DNA from: Eubacteriales bacterium
GTDB lineage: Bacteria; Bacillota; Clostridia; Christensenellales; Aristaeellaceae
Length of the DNA: 63,301 nt
Direction: 5' to 3'
NCBI GenBank assembly: GCA_028705775.1
Contig: JAQWCW010000016.1
Span: forward strand, 1 to 63,301
Both the position numbers and the translations under genes were made by a program. The notes beneath the pieces were generated by a model. That model saw only the letters and a list, made by a program, of their open reading frames with translations. It did not search any database and was not told the origin of the DNA. Shown piece by piece: positions 1 through 8,122 of the stretch; positions within the stretch are counted from its first letter, which is position 1, and every line of letters starts with the position of its first letter.

Positions 1-1
1 G

Positions 2-541
2 CTTGACTGGGGCGTTCACCTTATCGACCAGCTGATGGATATGATTGACGAAAAGGTTGTAAGCGTCGGCGCGAGCCTTCAGGAGGTATACGCGGACGAG
101 GCGGACGACAACTGCAAGGTTACGCTCACCTTTGAAAGCGGGCTTCAGGCGCTTGTCGAGGTTGCGACCAACTGCCTGATTATGCTCCCGCGCTGGCATA
201 TAGAGGCAAAGGACGGAACGGCTGTAATCGAGGACTGGGACTGCAACGGAAAAATCGTGCAGATTCGCGAAGGCTCGGAAATGGAATGGAGCGACAGAAT
301 TACCTACACCTCCGCAGGTCCGACAAGAACAATGTCGCCGCGGCCCGTCCAGACCACTCTGGAGCTTCCCCTTCCAGAGGTCAAGGCGGACTGGTGCGAA
401 TTCTATCAGAACATTGCGGACGTAATCAACGGCAAGGCGGAGCTGATTGTGCGCCCCGAGCAGGCAATGCGCGTTATGAAGGTCATAGATTTGTGCTTTG
501 AAAGCAGTAAAAAGCGCTGCGCAATCCCCTGCAGCATCTGA
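2..541 (+). CDS. Gfo/Idh/MocA family oxidoreductase, C-terminal part
   Basis: The frame is open from the window edge, so the N-terminal NAD(P)-binding Rossmann half lies outside. The first residues read LDWGVHLIDQ, which fits the D-x-G-x-H-x-x-D substrate/catalytic motif of Gfo/Idh/MocA sugar dehydrogenases, followed by the usual beta-sheet C-terminal domain and a final helix with RPEQAMRVMKVID, typical of the family end. It probably oxidises or reduces a cyclic polyol or sugar with NAD(P)H in the cytoplasm; the substrate cannot be told. An Hpt-domain gene follows 12 bases after the stop. Family assignment rests on about 180 residues and is fairly sure. Confidence 0.8.
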   Translation, partial: LDWGVHLIDQLMDMIDEKVVSVGASLQEVYADEADDNCKVTLTFESGLQALVEVATNCLIMLPRWHIEAKDGTAVIEDWDCNGKIVQIREGSEMEWSDRITYTSAGPTRTMSPRPVQTTLELPLPEVKADWCEFYQNIADVINGKAELIVRPEQAMRVMKVIDLCFESSKKRCAIPCSI

Positions 542-553
542 TTGGAGGCAAGG

Positions 554-901
554 ATGGACATTTTCGAGCAAAAGCTCATGCTCTACGGAGCGGACGTGAA
601 GCGCGCCCTCGCAAGATTCGGCGGCGACAGGGACATATATAGGGAATGCATAAGGCTGCTTATCGGCGGCGATTCCTTTCAGAACCTCAAAAGCGCCGTG
701 AGCGAGGAAAACGTAAACGAGGCGTTCAACGTTGCGCACGCAATGAAGGGCGCGGCGGGAAATCTGGGGCTTGAGCCGATGCTTGAGGCTATCGGCGAGG
801 TAGTAGAGCCGCTTCGCGGCGGCGAAAAAATGCCCGACCTTTCGCGCGCAATAGCCGAAATCGAAAGGCAGCGCAAGCAGCTTGAGGGCATTATCGGCTG
901 A
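554..901 (+). CDS. Hpt (histidine phosphotransfer) domain protein
   Basis: A 115-residue, all-helical protein with the Hpt signature HAMKGAAGNLG near residue 64; the His is the expected phosphoacceptor. Hpt proteins shuttle phosphoryl groups between hybrid histidine kinases and response regulators. The ATG at 554 is chosen because GGAGG lies at 544-548, five bases upstream; an in-frame TTG at 542 has the ribosome site inside it and is unlikely. It stands alone, without a kinase or receiver gene in view, so its partners are encoded elsewhere. A bidirectional terminator follows. Confidence 0.85.
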   Translation: MDIFEQKLMLYGADVKRALARFGGDRDIYRECIRLLIGGDSFQNLKSAVSEENVNEAFNVAHAMKGAAGNLGLEPMLEAIGEVVEPLRGGEKMPDLSRAIAEIERQRKQLEGIIG

Positions 902-932
902 AATCAATACGCGGTTTCTGCTTCATGCAAAT

Positions 933-972
933 AAAAAATGCCGCCTCCGCACATCGCGGGGGCAGCATTTTT
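933..972. terminator. Bidirectional rho-independent terminator
   Basis: A near-perfect inverted repeat (AAAATGCCGCC against GGGGGCAGCATTTT, with small mismatches) flanked by A-run and T-run. It separates the plus-strand Hpt gene from the minus-strand cupin gene that ends at 989 and can serve both. Confidence 0.8.
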
Positions 973-988
973 ATTGCCTGATTACAGA

Positions 989-1486
989 TTACAGCTCAAT
1001 CTTCGTCTGCTGCTCGGCGGGCAGGGAAACAACTATGCAGTCGTTCACATAGGTGCGCTCGGGCAGAACGATAACGGTGGAAACGGGCTTATCCGTTACG
1101 GTAAACGGCGCGTGATGCCAAGTGCCGGGGCGCAGGGAAACCATCGTTCCCTTCGGCACATAGAAAACCTCCATCTCGTCCCACGGAACGATGCCCGTGC
1201 CGGTGGCAGGAGCGACGTGCAGAAGGATATCGCCGTCAAGCGGGATGATTCCCTCCGAGGTGTGATTATGATACTCAACGGTATCAATGATGAAATCGCG
1301 CTTTGCCGCGCGGCAGATTGAGAAGCTGGCAACGCCGGCGCCCTTCAAATCCAGCTCAAGCTGGTCGCGGTAGAAGGGAGTGGGCTCGTCGCCGCAATGC
1401 GGTCCGTCCAGACGAAGCAAATCCGAAAAGCTGCCGTAGGGCTTAAAGGCGTCAAGGGTAAGAGGCTGTACTGTAACTGAGCGCAT
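989..1486 (-). CDS. Ureidoglycolate lyase (AllA) family cupin
   Basis: A 165-residue cupin-fold protein. Visible AllA-family features are the opening VQPLTLDAFKPYG, the EYHNHTSE segment (residues 71-78) and PGTWHHAPF (120-128). AllA releases glyoxylate from ureidoglycolate in allantoin breakdown, but no other allantoin gene is in view, so the substrate may differ. The start has AAAAGGAG about 9 bases upstream. Single gene, downstream end facing the Hpt terminator. Confidence 0.75.
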   Translation of the reverse strand: MRSVTVQPLTLDAFKPYGSFSDLLRLDGPHCGDEPTPFYRDQLELDLKGAGVASFSICRAAKRDFIIDTVEYHNHTSEGIIPLDGDILLHVAPATGTGIVPWDEMEVFYVPKGTMVSLRPGTWHHAPFTVTDKPVSTVIVLPERTYVNDCIVVSLPAEQQTKIEL

Positions 1487-1588
1487 GAATAATCTCTCCT
1501 TTTACGATTGGAATAATGAATATACGAATTGTAATCCCGAAACGGGAGGGATGGCAATTCATAAATTGCGGTATTTTGGGCGCTGCCG

Positions 1589-2218
1589 TTACTTTTCCGC
1601 CTTTGCTTCTTCCGCCTGCGGCGCTTCAGCCGGCGCAGGGGCAGGCGCGGGAGCGGGGGCGGGCTTTGCGAGCATACGGTGCTTTGCTATATGCGCCGCG
1701 GCGTCCATTGCCGCTTCAACGAGCATCGCTATGCCGATAAAGCTGTCAACCACGTCGGGAGCCAGAATTGTTACAAGCCCCAAGGTGAGCGAAACCATAG
1801 CGCCGATGATGTAAACCCACCAATGGGTTATCTTCCAGCGCAGGGCGTCAATCGCCATCTGCATTTTAATAAAGCAGCCGAGAACCAGCACAGCGCCGCA
1901 GAGGAAGCTGAACAAATCCACAAGCTTCGTTGGGTAGATTGCAATAATGGCGCCGAGAGCAACAACCGCAATGCCGACGGCAAGCGCGTATGTTCCGTCC
2001 TCCGGCTTCGGCGGCTTACGGAGATAGCGGACTATCCAGAAGATTCCGACAGCGACAAACGCCGCCGCAATGCCATAAATAATAATCTGAGACGCCTCGC
2101 TCGGGAAGAGCAGCATACAGACGCCTATAAGCGCATATACGACAACGGCAAGCCAGCCAGACGCTTTAGCCATCGCGCGTTCGACGTTTTCCGGATTCAC
2201 ATTCTTATTTTCTTTCAT
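1589..2218 (-). CDS. DUF308 (HdeD-like) membrane protein
   Basis: About 209 residues with six hydrophobic segments arranged as two three-helix units, as in the HdeD/DUF308 family, followed by a cytoplasmic or external tail of alternating Pro-Ala (about residues 185-200) and an Ala/Glu-rich end. Function in this lineage is unknown; HdeD itself is linked to acid resistance in enteric bacteria. The ATG at 2218 is preferred over an upstream TTG at 2233 because GGAGGG sits between them at a proper distance. Family call is good, role is not established. Confidence 0.7.
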   Translation of the reverse strand: MKENKNVNPENVERAMAKASGWLAVVVYALIGVCMLLFPSEASQIIIYGIAAAFVAVGIFWIVRYLRKPPKPEDGTYALAVGIAVVALGAIIAIYPTKLVDLFSFLCGAVLVLGCFIKMQMAIDALRWKITHWWVYIIGAMVSLTLGLVTILAPDVVDSFIGIAMLVEAAMDAAAHIAKHRMLAKPAPAPAPAPAPAEAPQAEEAKAEK

Positions 2219-2287
2219 TTTTCGACCCTCCAAAACCTATTTATCGTGCTTAATGTATAATCATAGTAACATTACGCGGCGATAAAG

Positions 2288-3592
2288 TCAAACGATATCC
2301 TCGCCGGCGTCAGCCCTTTCCATATAGGCGGCATGAGCGCCGACAAGCCTCTCGCGGCGAAGAAGGCGGATTGCGGGATTATCGGAGATATGGGCGCGGG
2401 CAAAAAGCGGCGCAAGGAACGTCTCCTCGCCAAAGCCGCGCTCCGAAAGCCCCTGACGCGAAACCGCCAGCAGCCTCTGCATTAGCTCCGCTGTTTCCGC
2501 CTTATCCGCAAAAGCGACAGCGCCGAGGGACGCCTGACGGTTGCGCTCGTTAGGCTCGGGCATATCATGGCTTCCGTCGAACTCGCGGGCAATGGCAAGC
2601 GTCATGTCAAGCTTTTTGCGAAGCCCAAGATTGAAGGCGCTCGGGACGAACGAATCCGAAAATGGCTGCGAGCAGAGAATTCTGTACTCGGTAGTTCCGT
2701 AGGAGGTTGTAACGATATTCCTTTCAAGGTCAAGCTGATGAATGTCCTCCGGCAGCGCTTCGGGGCTTTCAAAATACTTTCCGACAGGCTCGGGCCAAAA
2801 CAGCTCCGTCTTTCCCCCGCGCTCGCGCATGAAAATACATATATCCTTATAGCTTTCCGCTATGTCCCTGACGGATTTCAGCCCAAGCTTCTGCGCGCCG
2901 ACAAGCCCGATTTCCGCAAACGGCGAGCGCATATACAGCTCGTTTCTTGAGCAAAGGTACTGCTTCTGCTCAATATGCGCGGGCGAATCCGAGAAAAGAA
3001 GAATGTTCAGCCAGCCAAGGCGCGTGAACGCCTCGAAAATAAGCGGAAGCTCCTCCTCCGTCGTGTTGAAATGCACCTGCTCGGAGGACACCATGCAATA
3101 GAAATCCTTATGAAAGCGCCGCTTTACGGGATGCTCGCGGAAATACTCCGCAATGCTCAGCGTAAGCTCGCTCTCCACCAGATGCGGAGTCGTCTTTACG
3201 ATATTCGGGTTGTAGCCGACGCCGATTATTGCGTGGCGGAAGGGCTTAAGCGCCTCCTGCGCCGTTTTAAGCGTTTGGCGGAAGCGACGGTAGATTTGGA
3301 TTAAGTCGGGCGCGCTTGCCATAGCGAACTCGATATTTTCAAAGCAGGTGTCGAAGGTGAAAACGTTGCCGCCGTCATCCTTCGCCTTTAGCGGAACTCC
3401 GTTCCTGTCGCGGCGAACCACATGGTAGCCGATTCCGCACACCGCCTCAAAAAGCGGCTCGACAACCGAAAGCTCAATCGCGGGCGCGGTTTCGTTGACA
3501 AGCGGAAACTCAAGCTCGATTCCAACGTGATTCTTGGTGTTGCTTTTTATGCCGTCGGTCAGGTAATGGCATATCAAGTCCGTGCAATCCAT
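2288..3592 (-). CDS. Glutamate-cysteine ligase family (GCS2-like) protein
   Basis: A 434-residue protein with the GCS2 opening HVGIELEFPLV (about residues 22-32), in which the acidic residues bind metal-ATP, plus an internal NRNGVPLKAKDDGG-type strand pair and a conserved S-E-Q-V-H-F-N segment with the catalytic-site His. Members ligate glutamate to cysteine or related amines. No glutathione synthetase is adjacent, so the product (gamma-glutamylcysteine or another gamma-glutamyl amide) is open. A sigma-A promoter lies at 3660-3688 on the minus strand. Transcribed alone. Confidence 0.75.
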   Translation of the reverse strand: MDCTDLICHYLTDGIKSNTKNHVGIELEFPLVNETAPAIELSVVEPLFEAVCGIGYHVVRRDRNGVPLKAKDDGGNVFTFDTCFENIEFAMASAPDLIQIYRRFRQTLKTAQEALKPFRHAIIGVGYNPNIVKTTPHLVESELTLSIAEYFREHPVKRRFHKDFYCMVSSEQVHFNTTEEELPLIFEAFTRLGWLNILLFSDSPAHIEQKQYLCSRNELYMRSPFAEIGLVGAQKLGLKSVRDIAESYKDICIFMRERGGKTELFWPEPVGKYFESPEALPEDIHQLDLERNIVTTSYGTTEYRILCSQPFSDSFVPSAFNLGLRKKLDMTLAIAREFDGSHDMPEPNERNRQASLGAVAFADKAETAELMQRLLAVSRQGLSERGFGEETFLAPLFARAHISDNPAIRLLRRERLVGAHAAYMERADAGEDIV

Positions 3593-3659
3593 AAGGATTA
3601 CCCTCCTTGCGGCTTATGCCGCCAAACGCCGCTGATTTAAAAACTCCTGCGGCGGATAT

Positions 3660-3688
3660 ATAATATACATATGGAGGCAATCGGTCAA
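3660..3688 (-). promoter_or_regulatory. Sigma-A promoter of the GCS2-like gene
   Basis: Read on the minus strand: -35 TTGACC, 17-bp spacer, -10 TATTAT, about 70 bases before the start codon. Confidence 0.65.
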
Positions 3689-3734
3689 GCACAAAAATAA
3701 TGCAGAGGCAATCGCCTTTGAGGGCGCGCGATAA

Positions 3735-3763
3735 TTGACAACCAAAGCCGGATAAGATAGAAT
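3735..3763 (+). promoter_or_regulatory. Sigma-A promoter of the NusG-like/EAL operon
   Basis: -35 TTGACA (3735-3740), 17-bp spacer, -10 TAGAAT (3758-3763), about 45 bases before the start of the NusG-like gene. Confidence 0.7.
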
Positions 3764-3807
3764 TTTATGAGCGCTTAGAAGAAATATTTAAGCGGCGCGG
3801 AGGATAT

Positions 3808-4425
3808 ATGGACGATATTTCGGAAAGCGAGATATGCGAGGAGCTGCTTGAGGAGCTGCCGGAGATACAGGACGTAGGGGACGACTTCGAGCTTGCCTAC
3901 GGCTGCATTTTTTGCAAAACGGGCAGCGAAAAAACGATTGCCTACTGCCTCAGGCGCTATTTCGGCTGCGCTGACGCAACCTACCTCCGCCAAATCAAGC
4001 ATAAAAGCGTAAACGGGACAAAGAGCGACGTTGAAAAGACGGCGCTGCCCGGATATGTGTTTTTTTCAGCCGCCAATACGGGCTATTACACAAGCTCCGG
4101 AATGCGGATAATGAAGGACGTTCTGAAGCTTCTGTGCGACCAGCGCGGCGACTGGCGGCTTTCGGGAGCGGACATGGAGTTTGCCGAAAAAGCGCTCGCC
4201 TGCGGCGGGCTGTGGGGCGTATCAAAGGCGCAGGTTATCGGCGGCAGGGTTCACATAACCGCCGGCCCGCTCAAGGATTACGAGGGAAGCATTATCAAAA
4301 TTGACCGCCGAAACCGCAACGGCTTAATACAAATCAACTTCGACGGAAGATTATTCAAGGTATGGCTCGCCTTCGACCTTACGGAGGAAGTCAAATCAGA
4401 CGAGAATGCAAAGGAGCGGGAATGA
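3808..4425 (+). CDS. NusG-like (LoaP/RfaH-type) transcription antiterminator
   Basis: A 205-residue protein with an acidic N-terminal tail, an NGN-like domain (about residues 28-115, with YGCIFCKTGSEK and LPGYVFF, both typical of specialised NusG paralogs) and a C-terminal KOW motif (GPLKDYEGSIIKIDRR, about 150-165). Such paralogs bind RNA polymerase and help it read through terminators in selected operons; clostridial LoaP proteins act on polysaccharide or antibiotic clusters. The stop overlaps the start of the c-di-GMP phosphodiesterase (ATGA), so the two are translationally coupled. The target operon is not evident. It is not the housekeeping NusG, which sits with secE/rplK. Confidence 0.8.
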   Translation: MDDISESEICEELLEELPEIQDVGDDFELAYGCIFCKTGSEKTIAYCLRRYFGCADATYLRQIKHKSVNGTKSDVEKTALPGYVFFSAANTGYYTSSGMRIMKDVLKLLCDQRGDWRLSGADMEFAEKALACGGLWGVSKAQVIGGRVHITAGPLKDYEGSIIKIDRRNRNGLIQINFDGRLFKVWLAFDLTEEVKSDENAKERE

Positions 4426-6362
4426 TGGGCGGAATGTTCGGTGAAAACATACGCTTTCAGCTGGCGGCGTTATGCTTTCTGTTGCTTATGCTCCTCGATT
4501 ACGCGCGGCGCAAGCGCCTGAAGGTGCTTTCAACGCGCTTTTTCAGCGCGATGATGGGGCTTACCTTCCTGAACCTGATATTCGATATAGGGACGGTGTA
4601 CACGATCTGGCACATGAGCGAGGTGACGCCGTTTGTAAACAGGCTCTGCCATCAGCTGTTCATCGGCTCGCTCGATATGCTTATCTACTGCCTTTTCCTC
4701 TACGTTGTGCTTCTTACCTTCGGGCATTTCAGGCAGTTCAAGCTGTTGCTTGTATTGAGCGCAATTCCCTTCATAACCTCAATGCTCTTTACCGTGTTTT
4801 CGCCGCTTGAATACTACAACGACGGCGCGCGGGCGTATTCCTACGGCGCTATGGCATGGTCTGTCTACATCTGCGTTACGATATACATTTTCCTGATTGA
4901 CATTTTCATTTTCACGCACAGCAAGAGCTATACGCCGAGAAAAAAAGCCGCAATCCTCATTGCTACGCTCATCTGGATTTTCGTTGCGGTTATACAGTAT
5001 TTTGCGCCGTGGCTGCTGCTGTCGGGCTTGGGCGTTTCAATGATGGTAATGTACATTTACCTCACTTTTGAAAACCCGAACGAAAACATCGACCAAGACG
5101 CGCATTGCTTCAACCGGCGCGCCCTTCGGCTAATGCTTGACGAGCGCTGCGGGAAGGGCGCGGAGCTGTACGCCCTGAGCCTTGTCATAGACGATTACGC
5201 GCGCCTTTCGCTCCGCTACGGCAATCAGGCGGCGAACAGCCTGCTTGAGCAGATATGCGAATTCGTGACGGACGAAACGGGCTGCGACATATTCCGCTAC
5301 CGCGGCAACGGGCTTTGCGTAATCGCCTTTTCCGCAGGCAGGAAGGACGAATGCGCAATAAAGCTCAAGGCGAGGATGGAGCGCTCATGGTCGGTAAGCG
5401 GTGTAAGGCTCTCCCCCGCATGGCATCTTGCCGTTATCGCCTGCCCCAAGTTCGCCTCAAACAGCGACGAGGTTTTCTCCGCAATGGAGTATATGTACGC
5501 GCCGAGCGATGCGGAAAACGGCGACTCGGTAAGGATAATGAGCGAGGACACCGTAAAGAAAATGCACCGCGCCGAAACCGTTCAGCGCCTTGTCGAGGAG
5601 GCGGTTTTGCACGACGGGTTCGAGGTGTATTATCAGCCAATCTATTCGGCAAGCGCCGCCGCGTTCCATTCAGCCGAGGCGCTGGTGCGCATGAAGGATA
5701 AATCGACGGCGGGCTATGTTTCTCCGGACGAGTTCATTCCGATTGCCGAAAGAATCGGGCTGATTTCCAAGATAGGCGAAACCGTGCTGGACAAGGTTTG
5801 CCGCGTGATAGAGAAAAACCGCCCGCAGCAGTACGGGCTTCAGTATGTCGAGGTCAACCTTTCGGCAATACAGATGGACGACCCCGAGCTTGCGGCAAGG
5901 CTTAAAAACATACTCGCAAAGCACGGAGTGCGCCCGTCGCAGATTAACTTCGAGGTTACGGAATCCGTCGCGGTTGCGTCGGGTCACACGTTCACAGAGA
6001 ACCTTACGGCGCTTCACGATAACGGCTCAAGCTTTTCGATTGACGATTTCGGAACGGGCTATTCGAACCTTGCGCGCGTTGCCGGAATGGACTACGACAT
6101 GATTAAGTTCGACAAGAGCCTGATTTGGCCGTGCTTCTATGCGGCGGATGAAGCAATGAGCCCCCGAATCGTGCTGGAAAGCATGACGAAAATGGCAGGC
6201 GCGCTGAGCCTTCCCATCGTAGCGGAGGGCGTCGAAACCAAGGAGCAGGCGGATTATCTAATCGAAAACGGAGTCGAGTACCTGCAGGGCTATCTGTACT
6301 CAAGACCCGTTCCCGAAGCTGAATTTGTATTATTTTTGCAAAACAATCACGAAAAGTTCTGA
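4422..6362 (+). CDS. Membrane c-di-GMP phosphodiesterase (degenerate GGDEF + EAL)
   Basis: A 646-residue protein: about seven membrane segments (residues 10-215), a GGDEF-fold domain whose signature is replaced by RGNGLC (about residue 293), then an EAL domain (about 385-640). All EAL catalytic motifs are visible: EALVR, VNLSAIQ, FEVTES, DDFGTGYS, KFDKS and AEGVET, so it should hydrolyse c-di-GMP; the GGDEF part is probably regulatory only. The ATG at 4422 follows AAGGAG by five bases and overlaps the stop of the NusG-like gene. The membrane region may be a sensor; its ligand is unknown. Confidence 0.9.
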   Translation: MMGGMFGENIRFQLAALCFLLLMLLDYARRKRLKVLSTRFFSAMMGLTFLNLIFDIGTVYTIWHMSEVTPFVNRLCHQLFIGSLDMLIYCLFLYVVLLTFGHFRQFKLLLVLSAIPFITSMLFTVFSPLEYYNDGARAYSYGAMAWSVYICVTIYIFLIDIFIFTHSKSYTPRKKAAILIATLIWIFVAVIQYFAPWLLLSGLGVSMMVMYIYLTFENPNENIDQDAHCFNRRALRLMLDERCGKGAELYALSLVIDDYARLSLRYGNQAANSLLEQICEFVTDETGCDIFRYRGNGLCVIAFSAGRKDECAIKLKARMERSWSVSGVRLSPAWHLAVIACPKFASNSDEVFSAMEYMYAPSDAENGDSVRIMSEDTVKKMHRAETVQRLVEEAVLHDGFEVYYQPIYSASAAAFHSAEALVRMKDKSTAGYVSPDEFIPIAERIGLISKIGETVLDKVCRVIEKNRPQQYGLQYVEVNLSAIQMDDPELAARLKNILAKHGVRPSQINFEVTESVAVASGHTFTENLTALHDNGSSFSIDDFGTGYSNLARVAGMDYDMIKFDKSLIWPCFYAADEAMSPRIVLESMTKMAGALSLPIVAEGVETKEQADYLIENGVEYLQGYLYSRPVPEAEFVLFLQNNHEKF

Positions 6363-6399
6363 AACCCGCAAATTAATTGCCAAACATCTGCTAAAGCGT

Positions 6400-6428
6400 T
6401 TGACACGAAAACGTTTAGCGTCTATAAT
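6400..6428 (+). promoter_or_regulatory. Consensus sigma-A promoter
   Basis: Perfect -35 TTGACA (6400-6405), 17-bp spacer, perfect -10 TATAAT (6423-6428), about 70 bases before the secreted protein start at 6499. This predicts strong transcription. Confidence 0.85.
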
Positions 6429-6498
6429 CATTACGGAAAAGGGAATGAAACGAAATCGAAACGTAACATAAATGAGCAATCATGAAAAGGAGATACCA

Positions 6499-7029
6499 AT
6501 GAAAAAACTGACCGTGATACTTATAGCGCTGATGCTTACGCTTTGCTGCGCTCCCGCGCTTGCCGAGCGCTTGGAAATTTCGCTTGACACCACCGCTTTC
6601 ACCCTCGCATTTGAAAAGCCGGACGGCGCAAGCATTACCTTGGACACAAGGGAGCCTGAATTCATATTCCTTGAAATGTATTTTGACGACGACCCCTCCT
6701 GCGCGTACTATCTGATGGTTTCCCCGTTTGAAACGTATGCGGCTCAATCCATGGCGGAGCTTTCCGATTCGGATTTGACCGAATACCAAAGCGCCTATAT
6801 TCAGGACATGGACGCGCCAGTAACCGAATGGCTGACCGACTCCGCCGGACGCAAGTGGCTTTTCGTTGACGAAAACGGAAGCTCCTATGACGGCGCGGAG
6901 GCCGGAACCATCTTCCGCGGCTACTCCATCAGCGTAAGCGCGTTCAACGAGGATTTCTCCGAGCTGAGCGCCTCCCAGACAGACAGAATCAAGGCGCTTG
7001 TCGAGTCGGTAATAACCACGGAAATGTAA
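6499..7029 (+). CDS. Secreted protein of unknown function
   Basis: A 176-residue protein with a clear signal peptide (MKKLTVILIALMLTLCCAPALA, cleavage after Ala-Leu-Ala near residue 22). The mature part is acidic and rich in aromatic residues, with alternating beta-strand-like stretches; I recognise no domain. There is no lipobox-like sequence at the cleavage site, so it is probably released rather than a lipoprotein. The ATG at 6499 has AAAGGAG seven bases upstream. It is driven by a consensus promoter and ended by a terminator, so it is probably a strongly expressed single gene. Confidence 0.75.
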   Translation: MKKLTVILIALMLTLCCAPALAERLEISLDTTAFTLAFEKPDGASITLDTREPEFIFLEMYFDDDPSCAYYLMVSPFETYAAQSMAELSDSDLTEYQSAYIQDMDAPVTEWLTDSAGRKWLFVDENGSSYDGAEAGTIFRGYSISVSAFNEDFSELSASQTDRIKALVESVITTEM

Positions 7030-7069
7030 GTTCAGGCAAGAAACGCCGAAAAGCAGAACGGATTATTGC

Positions 7070-7100
7070 AACGCGCCGCCGATAATGGCGGCGTTTTTGT
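7070..7100 (+). terminator. Rho-independent terminator
   Basis: CGCCGCC/GGCGGCG stem with a short loop followed by TTTTTGTTT, 45 bases after the secreted-protein gene. Confidence 0.75.
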
Positions 7101-7113
7101 TTGCGGCATTTTA

Positions 7114-7143
7114 AAAAGCCTGCCGAAAAGCCGGCAGGCTTTA
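7114..7143. terminator. Bidirectional terminator
   Basis: AAAGCCTGCCG and CGGCAGGCTTT form a strong stem with A-run and T-run; on the minus strand it can end the mrp transcript. The remaining bases to 7253 hold nothing recognisable. Confidence 0.75.
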
Positions 7144-7253
7144 ATTTGATTATTCGGAAATTTATTTAAGCATGGCAGCCGCAAGCGGCAGCTCCGTTTA
7201 TCGCGCGTAAGGTCTGCGTCCGCTCAAGCAATGCCGCCCGCGCGCCGCACTGC

Positions 7254-8090
7254 TCAGTTTGCAAGCACCGCGTCCCTTGCCGGAAGCATCAGCTTGTCGA
7301 GCGAGGTTACGTTTTCAATCCTGCCCCTGTCAACGGAGGCGGCAAGCGCGGGGTCAATCGGCAGCTGGGCAAGCACGGGCAGATGATATTCCGTGCTGAC
7401 CTGCTTGAGATGGCTTTCGCCGAAAACCTCTATTTTCTTGCCGCAGTCGGGGCAGAGCGCGTAGGAATAGTTTTCGACTACGCCGAGCATGGGAATATTC
7501 ATCATTTCCGCCATTTTGACCGCCTTTTCGACGATGACGGAAACAAGCTCCTGCGGCGAAGTGACGACGATAATCCCGTTTACCGGAATGGACTGGAACA
7601 CGGTAAGCGGAACGTCGCCCGTTCCCGGAGGCATATCAATGAGCATTACGTCAATCCTGTCCCAAAGCACGTCCGTCCAGAACTGCTTTACCGTTCCGGC
7701 AATCACAGGGCCGCGCCATACGACGGGGTCGGTTTCGTTTTCAAGCAAAAGATTCAGGCTCATCATTTCAATCCCGCTCTTGGTTTTAACGGGGAAAATG
7801 GTATTGCCGTTGCCCGTCGCCTTTTCCGTTATGCCAAACGCCTTGGGTATGGACGGGCCTGTTATATCCGCGTCAAGAATCGCAACGCGCTTGCCCGCGC
7901 GGCGAAGCTGGCAGGCGAGAAGCGATGTGATAAGGCTCTTGCCTACGCCGCCCTTGCCGCTCATAACGGCGATTACCTTTTTGACCGCGCTGCCCTCAGA
8001 GAGCTTTTCAAGCATATCCTCGCGCGACATTTTGCGCGAGGCGCAGTCCGCCTGACAGCTTGAGCAATCATGGGTACATTCCTCAGCCAT
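7254..8090 (-). CDS. Mrp/NBP35 family P-loop ATPase (Fe-S cluster carrier)
   Basis: A 278-residue protein with four cysteines in the first 16 residues (C5, C9, C12, C16), the deviant Walker A KGGVGKS (residues 46-52), Walker B-like VMLIDMPPGTGD, and a C-P-D-C pair late in the chain, all hallmarks of the Mrp/ApbC/NBP35 family that binds and delivers [4Fe-4S] clusters. The N-terminal Cys cluster resembles NBP35-type proteins, which are common in Clostridia. The start has AAGGAGG eight bases upstream. It lies 32 bases behind the glycosidase-like gene and may be co-transcribed with it. Confidence 0.9.
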   Translation of the reverse strand: MAEECTHDCSSCQADCASRKMSREDMLEKLSEGSAVKKVIAVMSGKGGVGKSLITSLLACQLRRAGKRVAILDADITGPSIPKAFGITEKATGNGNTIFPVKTKSGIEMMSLNLLLENETDPVVWRGPVIAGTVKQFWTDVLWDRIDVMLIDMPPGTGDVPLTVFQSIPVNGIIVVTSPQELVSVIVEKAVKMAEMMNIPMLGVVENYSYALCPDCGKKIEVFGESHLKQVSTEYHLPVLAQLPIDPALAASVDRGRIENVTSLDKLMLPARDAVLAN

Positions 8091-8122
8091 ATGGAAAACC
8101 TCCTTAGATTATGCGGCGGCGC

